Of a DNA stretch of 23,222 bases, positions 13,936 through 21,460 are shown piece after piece. This DNA comes from Mycoplasma sp. CAG:472 (GTDB lineage: Bacteria; Bacillota_I; Bacilli_A; RF39; UBA660). The stretch spans positions 1 to 23,222 of the forward strand of contig FR899414.1 in assembly GCA_000437315.1 (NCBI GenBank), written 5' to 3'. Each line of letters opens with the position of its first letter. Positions within the stretch are counted from its first letter, which is position 1. The translations under genes were made by a program, and so were the position numbers. The notes under the pieces are model-generated. The model was not told the DNA's origin. It was given only the letters and a program-made list of their open reading frames with translations, and did not search any database.

Positions 13936-14485
13936 CATCTTTAATAAGTTTATCAATATAAGAGATAATATCTTCTTTAGAATATTTACCATTAGAATTT
14001 AAATATTCAAATCCTAGATTTAAAACTCCACCTACATAAAATTTTGCAATAATTTCGGCAGGAATTCCATCACTAAATTTTTCTTTACTAATTCTTTTCA
14101 AAATATCATCATTAATTGCACTTAGTAAAATATCCATCATTATACTATTTCTATTATGAATCATGATCGAGGAGTATATATCTTTTTTATCTTCAACATG
14201 ATTTAAAAATATTTTAATTAATTCAAGATAATATTCTTTTATATTTAGGGCTTTATTATTTTCTAGTTTTTGTGAAAATTCCTCTTTTAAATCTTTAATA
14301 AAATCAATTAAAAGTTCATATTTATCTTCGTAATGAGCATAAAATGTAGATCTATTAATTAAAGCTTTTTCACATATATCAGATACTTTAATTTCTTCGA
14401 ATGTTTTTTCTTTCATAAGTTCCACTAAAGCGGTATATATCATTTTTTTAGTTTTAATAACTCTTAAATCTTTTTTCTTTTCCAT
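13928..14485 (-). CDS. TetR family transcriptional regulator
   Basis: 185 residues. The N-terminal TetR DNA-binding domain is clear: KTKKMIYTALVELMKEKTFE, then IKVSDICEKALINRSTFYAHYEDKYELL with the HTH at about residues 31-52. The C-terminal helical ligand domain is diverged, as usual. I take the ATG at 14485, preceded by TTGGTGAG, rather than the in-frame TTG at 14497. It is divergent from the MMPL transporter gene across 179 bp, the standard arrangement of a local repressor controlling an efflux or lipid exporter. The inducer cannot be predicted. Confidence 0.92.
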   Translation of the reverse strand: MEKKKDLRVIKTKKMIYTALVELMKEKTFEEIKVSDICEKALINRSTFYAHYEDKYELLIDFIKDLKEEFSQKLENNKALNIKEYYLELIKIFLNHVEDKKDIYSSIMIHNRNSIMMDILLSAINDDILKRISKEKFSDGIPAEIIAKFYVGGVLNLGFEYLNSNGKYSKEDIISYIDKLIKDEK

Positions 14486-14585
14486 TTTTCTCACCAACTA
14501 AAGTATATCATTTTATTAATCAAAATAAAAGATAAATAATAAAATGTTGGTTAAAAATATACATAATATAATAAATTGTTGTTTA

Positions 14586-14611
14586 ACATACAATCTTAAG
14601 TATATGTATGT
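14586..14611. promoter_or_regulatory. Candidate TetR operator in the divergent intergenic region
   Basis: ACATAC-N14-GTATGT is a perfect-arm inverted repeat inside the 14486-14664 spacer. A minus-strand promoter for tetR (TTGTAT-17-TATATT) overlaps its left arm. Spacing and location fit a TetR dimer site, but the symmetry is short. Confidence 0.35.
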
Positions 14612-14664
14612 GTTATTTTTATAACTATTGTAATAAAATGTTTTGTGTGAAAGGAAAGATATAT

Positions 14665-17600
14665 ATGAAAAAGTTTGCAAATAAAATATGTGAACATAAA
14701 AATCTAATTTTAATAATAACAGGTATTTTAATGGTTTTATCATTTATAGGCATGAATTTAACTAAAGTAAATTATGATATTTTAGTTTATTTACCTGAGG
14801 ATATAGAAACTATTAAAGGTCAAAACATATTAACTGATGATTTTGAAATGGGTTCATATTCTATTGCAGTAGCAAAAAATATGTCCTCAAAAGAAATAAT
14901 GAATATTGAGGATAAAATTAAAAATGTGAAAGGAGTTAATAAGGTTGTATCTCTTTATGATGCAGTAGGTGTAATTCCTATTGATATGCTTCCTGAAAGT
15001 GTTACAAAATATTTACATAGTGATGATGAAGATATTTTCTTAATTACTTTTGCTGGTGGTACCTCCTCTGAAGAAACCATAAATGCAGTTAAGAAAATTA
15101 GAAATATTACTAGTGATAAAATAAAACTTGGTGGAATGAGTTCAATGGTACTTGATACAATGAATTTATCTAATGAAGAAATAGTTATTTATATTATTAT
15201 TGCAGTAATATTATGTGCTTTAGTACTTGAGTTATCACTTGATTCATATTTAGTTCCAGTTTTACTCCTTGCAAATATTGGAATAGCAATTTTAATAAAT
15301 ATGGGAACAAATATCTTTTTCGGAGAAATCTCCTATATTACAAAAGCTTTAGTGGCAGTTTTACAGCTTGGTGTAACAACAGACTTTTCAATATTCTTAT
15401 ATAATTGTTTTGAAAAGAAAAAAGAATTATATAAATCTAAAGAAGAAGCAATGTCTAGTGCTATCGAAGAAACATTTACCTCTGTTATTGGTAGTAGTTT
15501 AACAACAATTGCAGGTTTCTTAGTACTATGCACTATGAGTTTAACACTTGGAAAAGACTTAGGTATTGTAATGGCAAAAGGTGTATTAATTGGTCTTATT
15601 TCAACACTACTTTTATTTCCAGCACTCATTCTTACATTTGATAAGTATATAGAAAAAACTAAACATAAAAAAGTAAATTTAGTATTTGATAAATTAAATC
15701 ATTTTATAGTTAAAAGTTATAAAGTAATATTTATTATATTTGCACTTTTAATTATACCGGCTTATCTAGCATATTCTAAAATAGATGTTTATTATAAAAT
15801 GGATAAAACTCTTCCGGAAACGCTTGAAAGTATTAGCGCAAATAAAGAGTTAAAAGATAAATTTAATATTGTAAGTCCAGAAATGATTATATTAGATAGT
15901 AATGTTAAAACAAGTGATGTTACAAATATGATTAAAGAGATCAAAAATATCCCAGGTATTGATTTTGCTTTATCACTTTCTGAATTTGAAAAGTTAGGAT
16001 TATCTGAAAATGTTATTCCAGATGTACTTCTTAAAATATTTAAAAGTGGTAAATATCAAATGGTACTTGTAAACAGCATCTACGAAGTTGCAAGTGATGA
16101 AATAAATAATCAAATTACATTAGTAAATGATATTGTTAAAAAATATGATAAAACTGCTATAGTTGCGGGTGAAGGTCCACTTATGAAAGATTTAATAAAA
16201 ATAAGCGATACCGATTTTAATAATGTTAATTATTCAAGCATAATATGTATATTTATAATATTGGTTATTTGTTTAAAAGCATTTGTTCTTCCACTTTTAC
16301 TAATTATTTCAATTGAAGCTGCTATATTTATAAATATGAGTATTGCATACTTTGGTGGTATTACACTTCCATTTGTTGCTCCGATTGTACTTGGTACTAT
16401 AGAGCTTGGTGCAACAATTGATTATGCTATACTTTTAACTACAACTTATAGAGAAAAAAGAAAAAATATGGATAAGAAAAAAGCTATGGAAGAAACTCTT
16501 AATTACTGTACATCCTCAATTCTTATAAGTGGTTTATGCTTCTTTGCTGCAACATTTGGCGTTGGCATTTACTCTAAACTTGAAATGATCTCATCACTTT
16601 GTACATTAATTTCAAGGGGAGCCCTTATAAGTATGGCTGTTGTAATTTTAGCACTTCCAACGGTACTTCTTGCATTTGATAAATTAATATTTAGAAAGAA
16701 AGGAAATGATAATATGAAAAATATTAAAAATAAAAAAATAGTAAGTGCAGCACTTTTAAGTTTACTAATTAGTTTACCTTTAAATGCAAATGCCCTTACT
16801 AAAGATGAAACAGTTTATGCACATTTAAATAATAATGGTGAAACAAAAAATATCATAGTTTCAGAAATACTTAAAAATAATGAAGGTAAAAATGAAATTA
16901 TAGATTATTCTACTTTAGAAAATATTATAAATAAAAATGGTAATGAAACTTATACCCTTGATAAAAATAATTTAACTTGGATGAGTAATGGAAATGATAT
17001 TTATTATGAGGGTAAATATCAAAAAAACTTACCAATTTCTATGAATATAACTTATAAATTAAATGGTAAAAAAGAAAGTGCCAAAGACATTTTAGGTAAA
17101 AGTGGTAAAGTAGAAATTACTATTAATTATAAAAATAGTTCAAAAAAAGCTATTAATTTTAATGGAAAAAGTGCAAATATTTATACACCATTTATGATTA
17201 TGTATGGTGCTATGCTAGATAGTACTTATAACAAAAACGTAACAATAAATAATGGTAAAGTTGTTTCAAATGGTAATAAAGATGTAATTGTGGGCCTTTC
17301 AATTCCAGGACTTAGAGAAAGCCTTAATATAAATGAAATTAATTTAGATAGTTTAGTTATTACTTATGATACCACTAAATTTGAGGTTCCAACAATGTAT
17401 AACATAGTTTCAAATAAACTTATAAGTGATGGAAACTTTAATCTTTCTAAAATAAGTACTATCTATGATAAGGTAGGCGATCTTCAAGAGGGAATCGATA
17501 AAATAAACGAAGGCTCAAAAGAACTTAGTGATGGTTTAACATTATTAAAAAATACTTTAAATACTTCACTTTCAGCTTTAGATAGCTCTACACAGACACT

Positions 17601-18393
17601 TACAAGTAATGAAGTTTCCTATATCAAAGAAACTGCTATAAATAGTACATTAAATCAAATGAAAGAAAATATTATTACTGATAAAAATGGTAATGTAATA
17701 GGTTCAAAGGATGAAAATGTAAATACTATTGTTACAAACTCTGTTAAAAAGGCTATTTTAAATTATTTAGCCTCAATTAATGAAGAAGGTAATGCAAATA
17801 CTTATTTAACTATAATGACTAAAATGCAAAATAATATAGAACTTACTGATGAAGAAAAAGTATTTGCTTATTCTCATAAAGATACTTTAACTATACTTGG
17901 TATAGTAGTTAATGCAAGCCAGGTATCTGCAAAAGATGTAAGTACAAATATTTCTACTTATGTTGCTAAATCTGTTGCTGGAAGTGTTTCTGAAAATGTA
18001 GCAACTACTGTGGCAAACAAAGTTAAAAATGCAGCATTAGAAAGTACAAAAAATTCATTAACTGACCTTTTAAGTGCTATTACAAAACTTGATGATGGTG
18101 CATCATTATTAAATAATGGTATTACAAAATATAATAATGAAGGTATTAGTGCTATAACTAGTCTTGTTAATAATAATGTTAAAGAGTATGAAATAAGATT
18201 AAATGAACTTAATAAACTTGCTAAAGAATATAAAACTATTGAAGATAAATATTTAAGTAATAATGATGAAACTAAGTTTATTATGGTAGTCGATGGTGAA
18301 AAACAAAAAGATACTGTTAAAGAAAACACTACTAAAGAAACTAAAACATCTTTATGGACAAAAATTAAAAATTTGTTTAAAAAAGATAACTAG
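14665..18393 (+). CDS. MMPL/RND transporter fused to a secreted coiled-coil protein
   Basis: 1242 residues from the ATG at 14665, chosen for the upstream AAAGGAA RBS; an earlier in-frame ATG at 14608 has none. Residues 1-680 form an MMPL-type RND transporter: TM1 at about 13-30, an outer domain, a five-to-six helix SSD-like bundle with GVTTDFSIFL (Asp near 239), then a second half with the same plan and LGATIDYAILLTT (Asp near 583). These Asp residues sit where MmpL proteins have their proton-relay pair. From residue 684 the frame continues with a new signal peptide (MKNIKNKKIVSAALLSLLIS), an internal RBS, a beta-rich domain, and heptad repeats like those of YhgE proteins (LQEGIDKINEGSKELSDGL, LDDGASLLNNG). 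The two parts look like neighbouring genes joined in frame. Likely role: export of a lipid or toxic compound, controlled by the adjacent TetR. Confidence 0.85.
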   Translation: MKKFANKICEHKNLILIITGILMVLSFIGMNLTKVNYDILVYLPEDIETIKGQNILTDDFEMGSYSIAVAKNMSSKEIMNIEDKIKNVKGVNKVVSLYDAVGVIPIDMLPESVTKYLHSDDEDIFLITFAGGTSSEETINAVKKIRNITSDKIKLGGMSSMVLDTMNLSNEEIVIYIIIAVILCALVLELSLDSYLVPVLLLANIGIAILINMGTNIFFGEISYITKALVAVLQLGVTTDFSIFLYNCFEKKKELYKSKEEAMSSAIEETFTSVIGSSLTTIAGFLVLCTMSLTLGKDLGIVMAKGVLIGLISTLLLFPALILTFDKYIEKTKHKKVNLVFDKLNHFIVKSYKVIFIIFALLIIPAYLAYSKIDVYYKMDKTLPETLESISANKELKDKFNIVSPEMIILDSNVKTSDVTNMIKEIKNIPGIDFALSLSEFEKLGLSENVIPDVLLKIFKSGKYQMVLVNSIYEVASDEINNQITLVNDIVKKYDKTAIVAGEGPLMKDLIKISDTDFNNVNYSSIICIFIILVICLKAFVLPLLLIISIEAAIFINMSIAYFGGITLPFVAPIVLGTIELGATIDYAILLTTTYREKRKNMDKKKAMEETLNYCTSSILISGLCFFAATFGVGIYSKLEMISSLCTLISRGALISMAVVILALPTVLLAFDKLIFRKKGNDNMKNIKNKKIVSAALLSLLISLPLNANALTKDETVYAHLNNNGETKNIIVSEILKNNEGKNEIIDYSTLENIINKNGNETYTLDKNNLTWMSNGNDIYYEGKYQKNLPISMNITYKLNGKKESAKDILGKSGKVEITINYKNSSKKAINFNGKSANIYTPFMIMYGAMLDSTYNKNVTINNGKVVSNGNKDVIVGLSIPGLRESLNINEINLDSLVITYDTTKFEVPTMYNIVSNKLISDGNFNLSKISTIYDKVGDLQEGIDKINEGSKELSDGLTLLKNTLNTSLSALDSSTQTLTSNEVSYIKETAINSTLNQMKENIITDKNGNVIGSKDENVNTIVTNSVKKAILNYLASINEEGNANTYLTIMTKMQNNIELTDEEKVFAYSHKDTLTILGIVVNASQVSAKDVSTNISTYVAKSVAGSVSENVATTVANKVKNAALESTKNSLTDLLSAITKLDDGASLLNNGITKYNNEGISAITSLVNNNVKEYEIRLNELNKLAKEYKTIEDKYLSNNDETKFIMVVDGEKQKDTVKENTTKETKTSLWTKIKNLFKKDN
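16699..16716 (+). promoter_or_regulatory. Internal RBS and start codon inside the MMPL fusion
   Basis: AAAGGA (16699-16704) followed 9 nt later by an in-frame ATG (16714-16716) that opens a perfect signal peptide. The secreted C-terminal protein (16714-18393, 559 residues) could be made separately from here. Confidence 0.6.
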
Positions 18394-18413
18394 TAAAAAA
18401 TATGCTATATTAA

Positions 18414-18438
18414 GTATGTAAGAAAAAGACTTACATAT
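18414..18438. repeat. Inverted repeat TATGTAAG-N7-CTTACATA
   Basis: Perfect 8-bp arms around AAAAAGA, overlapping a TATAAT (18436-18441) that would serve as -10 for the downstream RNA candidate. It could be an operator; there is no T tract, so a terminator is unlikely. Confidence 0.5.
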
Positions 18439-18441
18439 AAT

Positions 18442-18534
18442 AAAAAGGAAACTACCCATAAACTCTTTGCGAGCACTGCCAATAAATGGCTTAACGCTTC
18501 AATCTATATGCAAATATAGATTGAGGCTTTTTTT
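18442..18534 (+). ncRNA. Candidate structured small RNA ending in a strong terminator
   Basis: Noncoding, G/C-richer stretch in otherwise AT-rich DNA. It holds AAGGAAACTACCC, then GCGAGCACTGCCAATAAATG and GCTTAACGC, which can fold as GCC-AATAAAT-GGC inside a GCG/CGC closing helix, followed at once by a long perfect terminator. A TATAAT lies just upstream at 18436. It matches no riboswitch I can recall. It may be a small RNA or a leader/attenuator for the VanZ gene, though that gene has its own promoter after the terminator. Confidence 0.45.
18496..18534 (+). terminator. Strong intrinsic terminator
   Basis: GCTTCAATCTATAT and ATATAGATTGAGGC form a 14-bp stem with a GCAA tetraloop, followed by seven T. 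Confidence 0.92.
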
Positions 18535-18554
18535 ATAAATTTTACACTTACTAT

Positions 18555-18583
18555 TTGCTTTTTTAAACTTAAATTATTATACT
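18555..18583 (+). promoter_or_regulatory. Promoter of the VanZ-family gene
   Basis: TTGCTT (18555-18560), a 17-bp spacer and TATACT (18578-18583). Transcription would start about 10 nt before the ATG, leaving only TGAGG as leader with Shine-Dalgarno. Confidence 0.75.
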
Positions 18584-18599
18584 ATTGATATGAGGCTTT

Positions 18600-19841
18600 A
18601 TGAAAAAGAAAATTAATTTAATTATAACTATTTTATCTTGCTTAATATATGTTTTAGTAATGTTTATATTTGATATAAATTTAGGAACTGGTAAAAAAGA
18701 ACTTAAAAATATTTTAATAATAATATTTCCTTGTTTAATGTTTTTATTTTATTTATTATACTATGAAAAAGATAAAAATATTATTTGGTATTATTTAATA
18801 CTTTACATTACCATGTTAATTGGCTTTACATTTTCAAATAATAGGGTAAATTATCTTACAATAAATAATATTTTAAAAAGAGAAAATAATTTAATACCTT
18901 TTGTATCAATGATAAATTTATTTAAATATTCAAAAAGGACTTTTTTATATAATGCTCTTGGAAATCTTTTAATGTTAACTCCACTTGCGGTATTACTACC
19001 TTTATTAAGTGATAAATTTAAAAGGGTAAAAAAATATTTTTTATGTGTTTTAATTTTAACTATAACTATTGAAAGTACTCAATACATATTTAAAGTAGGC
19101 TCATTTGATATTGATGATATTATATTAAATGTTGGTGGAACAGTTTTATTTTACATAATAATTTATAAATCTAAATTAAAAAGTATTATTAATAAGATAT
19201 TTTTAACTTATAAAAGTGATAAAAAAGTTTTTAAATATTTATATTATTTATCTATGATATTTTCAGTAATTGTAATTATTTATTATATATTTTTAATATT
19301 TACTAACATATATGAAAATAAAATTGATTATCAAAATTTAAAATGTATACAAAATAACAAAGAATTTATAGTTAAAATAAATAATGATAATTATTATTCT
19401 CTTTGTAAATATGAAGGTTTTATTAAAAAGGGTAACATTAAATATTCTTTAAAAGAGGCTTTAGAAAATAATTTTTTAAAGGAATCTGATTTAAAAAAAT
19501 TAAACATTATTAAGAAAGAATTTATTACAAATGTAAAAATAATCGAAGATAATAAAATAAATAAAATTAGTAATTCAAATTATACTTATTATTTAATTAA
19601 TATTAAAGATATGATTTATCACTTTGATGAAAAAAATGAAAGTATATATGATTTAATAAATACAGAAAATGTTAATGACTATATTTTTTCTTTAGTAAAG
19701 ATAAGTTATTTTTCAAATGATAAAATTATGACTGCTTATTCAGGCAAATATTTTGATGTAATAAATTGCACAAATATCAATGAATATTATATAGTAAGTA
19801 AAGACTATGAATATGATGAAATGTTTTGTAAAAACTATTAA
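18600..19841 (+). CDS. VanZ-family membrane protein with an extra C-terminal domain
   Basis: 413 residues. Residues 1-190 hold TM segments at about 8-25, 36-55, 62-78, 115-135, 147-162 and 172-188 with VanZ family marks: NLIPF (97-101), NALGNLLMLTPLAVLLP, IESTQY (Glu158, Gln161) and SFDIDDIILNVGG. A further TM at about 213-235 leads into a predicted extracytoplasmic domain of about 180 residues with no known motif, longer than simple VanZ proteins. VanZ-like proteins occur in teicoplanin resistance and more widely in cell-envelope roles. There is no van cluster here, so glycopeptide resistance should not be inferred. Monocistronic, with a very short leader. Confidence 0.85.
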   Translation: MKKKINLIITILSCLIYVLVMFIFDINLGTGKKELKNILIIIFPCLMFLFYLLYYEKDKNIIWYYLILYITMLIGFTFSNNRVNYLTINNILKRENNLIPFVSMINLFKYSKRTFLYNALGNLLMLTPLAVLLPLLSDKFKRVKKYFLCVLILTITIESTQYIFKVGSFDIDDIILNVGGTVLFYIIIYKSKLKSIINKIFLTYKSDKKVFKYLYYLSMIFSVIVIIYYIFLIFTNIYENKIDYQNLKCIQNNKEFIVKINNDNYYSLCKYEGFIKKGNIKYSLKEALENNFLKESDLKKLNIIKKEFITNVKIIEDNKINKISNSNYTYYLINIKDMIYHFDEKNESIYDLINTENVNDYIFSLVKISYFSNDKIMTAYSGKYFDVINCTNINEYYIVSKDYEYDEMFCKNY

Positions 19842-19850
19842 ATAATTTTT

Positions 19851-19881
19851 GGAAAGTAAATAAAATGCTTTTCTTTTTTTT
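19851..19881 (+). terminator. Probable terminator after the VanZ-family gene
   Basis: GGAAAG and CTTTTC pair around an 11-nt loop with one G-U pair, followed by eight T. The stem is short, so moderate strength. Confidence 0.55.
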
Positions 19882-19890
19882 TACGAAAAA

Positions 19891-19949
19891 TGTCGAAAAA
19901 AGTAGAATAAGATGTTATATAAAAAAATGTTTTGACATGTTTTGTCGAA
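19891..19949 (+). promoter_or_regulatory. Spo0A boxes upstream of the spoIIA locus
   Basis: Two perfect TGTCGAA heptamers (19891-19897 and 19943-19949) match the Spo0A box TGNCGAA. A third, reversed and one mismatch away (TTTGACA, 19931-19937), lies between them. In B. subtilis Spo0A~P activates the spoIIA operon through such boxes. The core promoter between 19950 and 20000 is not clear by eye. Confidence 0.75.
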
Positions 19950-20004
19950 GTTGTTTAAAAAGTTTTAAAAGTGTGCTTTATTATTATATAGAAAAGAGGT
20001 TATT

Positions 20005-20337
20005 ATGCTTAAAATGAATTTAGAATATAATAAAGGAATACTTTTTGTAAGACTTGATGGAATGCTTCATCGAGGATCTACTTATAAAATAAATAATTAT
20101 TTAGTACCCGTAATATTAAAACATAAAATAAAATATTTAGTTTATAATTTTTATAACCTTGACGATATTGATGAAGATGGGATTGACGCACTATTAAATA
20201 GTGAAGAAGCAATTAAAACTAATAAAGGTGTTATGTATATTTGTGAAGTTAATAAAAGATTAGAAAGGAAATTAAAACATTTTCGTGCAAGAAAATTTGA
20301 TAATGAACTTACTTGTATGAAATTAATCGAGGTCTAA
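20005..20337 (+). CDS. spoIIAA: SpoIIAA-like STAS-domain protein, phosphoserine motif replaced
   Basis: 110 residues, one STAS domain, the normal length for the anti-anti-sigma factor SpoIIAA. An ungapped alignment by eye with B. subtilis SpoIIAA places LVYNFYNLDDIDEDGIDALL against the stretch around DSSGLGVIL. The DSSG motif carrying the phosphorylated Ser58 reads DEDG here (residues 56-59), so there is no Ser to phosphorylate and an acidic residue stands in its place. The gene has an AAGAGG RBS and Spo0A boxes upstream. It is followed after one base by the sigma gene; spoIIAB, normally between them, is absent. It may bind another partner, bind the sigma factor directly, or be vestigial. Identity as the spoIIAA descendant rests on domain and synteny. 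Confidence 0.75.
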   Translation: MLKMNLEYNKGILFVRLDGMLHRGSTYKINNYLVPVILKHKIKYLVYNFYNLDDIDEDGIDALLNSEEAIKTNKGVMYICEVNKRLERKLKHFRARKFDNELTCMKLIEV

Positions 20338-20338
20338 T

Positions 20339-20977
20339 ATGAACAAAGAACAAATTATTAATGAGAATGTTGGTTTAATTTATATGATAGCTAAAAAGTT
20401 TTATAATGTTTCAAAAGAGGATCTTTTCCAAGCAGGTGTTTTAGGACTTTTAAAAGCATATCAAAATTATGATGAAAGTTATGGTGCTAAATTTACATCT
20501 TTTGCTTATACATATATTTATGGAGAAATGTATACACTGGCAAATAATAGACAAATAAAAATAAATAAAGATATTTTAAAAGTATATAAATTAATCGAAG
20601 AAACTAAAAATAATTTGGCTTTAAAAAATGGGGTTGTTCCTAGTTATGAAACTGTAGCGAATTTTTTAGAAATTGATCCTAATAAAATATATGAATATGT
20701 ATATGCAGGGCAAAGTATAATGAGTCTTGATAATGATGAAAATAGACCATTATATGAAACTATTTCAAATAAGGATGATGTTTCTCTTGATGAAAGAATT
20801 GAACTTGAAAATAGTATGTGTACTTTAACTGAGGATGAAAAAAATATTATTATGTCAAGATATTATGAAGATTTAACTCAGTGTGAAGTTGCTAGAAAAC
20901 TTTCAATGTCGCAAGTAATGGTTTCAAGATATGAGAAAAAAGGTATTGAAAAAATGCGTAATTATTTGAGTTTATAG
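20339..20977 (+). CDS. sigF: Sporulation sigma factor, sigma-F/G type, shortened N-terminus
   Basis: 212 residues against about 255 for B. subtilis sigma-F. Region 2 is clear (DLFQAGVLGLLKAYQNYDES and AKFTSFAYTYIYGEM), region 3 is present (VVPSYETVANFLEIDPNKI), and region 4 has the HTH LTQCEVARKLSMSQVMVSRY. The first ~35 residues before the INENVGLIYMIA helix are missing, and region 2.4 reads TLANNRQIKINKD instead of the usual RFIRDDGTVKVSR type, so promoter recognition may differ. Position between a SpoIIAA-like gene and spoVACDE matches sigF of bacilli and clostridia; sigG is an alternative on sequence alone. The RBS (CGAGG) lies within the end of spoIIAA, and the stop-to-start gap is one base. 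Confidence 0.8.
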   Translation: MNKEQIINENVGLIYMIAKKFYNVSKEDLFQAGVLGLLKAYQNYDESYGAKFTSFAYTYIYGEMYTLANNRQIKINKDILKVYKLIEETKNNLALKNGVVPSYETVANFLEIDPNKIYEYVYAGQSIMSLDNDENRPLYETISNKDDVSLDERIELENSMCTLTEDEKNIIMSRYYEDLTQCEVARKLSMSQVMVSRYEKKGIEKMRNYLSL

Positions 20978-20984
20978 TATAAAT

Positions 20985-21016
20985 ATCACCATTTATTAAA
21001 TAATAATAGTGGTGAT
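20985..21016 (+). promoter_or_regulatory. Hairpin holding the spoVAC ribosome-binding site
   Basis: ATCACCA (20985-20991) pairs perfectly with TGGTGAT (21010-21016), whose GGTG is the Shine-Dalgarno for the TTG start at 21023. The stem could limit spoVAC translation, or act as a weak terminator since TTTTATTTT follows. Confidence 0.5.
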
Positions 21017-21022
21017 TTTATT

Positions 21023-21460
21023 TTGAATAAAGAAGAATATAAAAAGTTAGTTAAATCTTGGCAAACAAAAGAGCCTAAATTGAAAAATGCTGTTATATCC
21101 TTTTTAGTGGGTGGAGGTATAGGTATATTAGGCCAAGTAGTATCAAAACTTTTAATGATATGTTTTGATATTTCACAGGTTATTAGTTATAGTATTGTAT
21201 GTCTTTTGTTAATATTTTTAGCATCACTTTTTACTGGACTTGGTTTTTTTGATGATTGGGTTTGTAAAGTAAAATTTGGGTTAATTATTCCTACAACAGG
21301 ATTTGCTCATAGTATGACATCATGTGCACTTGAATATAAAAAAGATGGCCTTATTACAGGTGTTGGGGCAAATTTTTTTAAACTCGCAGGTTCTGTACTT
21401 TTATATGGAATTATATCATCATTTTTTCTATGTCTAATTAAGGTGGTTTTTTATGGGTAA
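21023..21460 (+). CDS. spoVAC: Stage V sporulation protein AC
   Basis: 145 residues, close to the usual ~150. The protein has a short cytoplasmic start (EEYKKLVKSWQTKEPKLKNA), four TM segments, and family motifs GGGIGILGQ, FDDWVCKVKFG, IIPTTGFAHSMTSCALEYKK and DGLITGVGANFFKLAGSVLL. SpoVAC is part of the inner forespore membrane channel that moves Ca-dipicolinic acid in sporulation and germination. The start codon is TTG with a GGTG Shine-Dalgarno in a hairpin. It overlaps spoVAD by 8 bp, so the three spoVA genes form one translationally coupled operon, here directly behind the sigma gene. Confidence 0.95.
   Translation: MNKEEYKKLVKSWQTKEPKLKNAVISFLVGGGIGILGQVVSKLLMICFDISQVISYSIVCLLLIFLASLFTGLGFFDDWVCKVKFGLIIPTTGFAHSMTSCALEYKKDGLITGVGANFFKLAGSVLLYGIISSFFLCLIKVVFYG

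Noticed and set aside
14608..14664. Upstream in-frame extension of the MMPL gene (MCYFYNYCNKMF...).
   Set aside because: No ribosome-binding site before 14608, and the sequence overlaps the probable promoter/operator region; the ATG at 14665 has AAAGGAA and a normal N-terminus.
14516..14743. Minus-strand frame in the tetR-MMPL spacer.
   Set aside because: It overlaps the divergent promoters and the start of the MMPL gene, and the composition is that of translated AT-rich noncoding DNA.
17958..18329. Minus-strand open frame inside the MMPL fusion gene, and similar minus-strand frames at 4457-4777, 11729-11959, 15333-15629 and 21692-21997.
   Set aside because: They lie wholly opposite well-supported genes, have no ribosome-binding sites or family motifs, and reflect low stop density in the complementary strand.
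18600..19841. Calling the VanZ-family gene a glycopeptide resistance determinant.
   Set aside because: No vanA/H/X/R/S neighbours; VanZ-like domains are widespread in non-resistant Bacillota.
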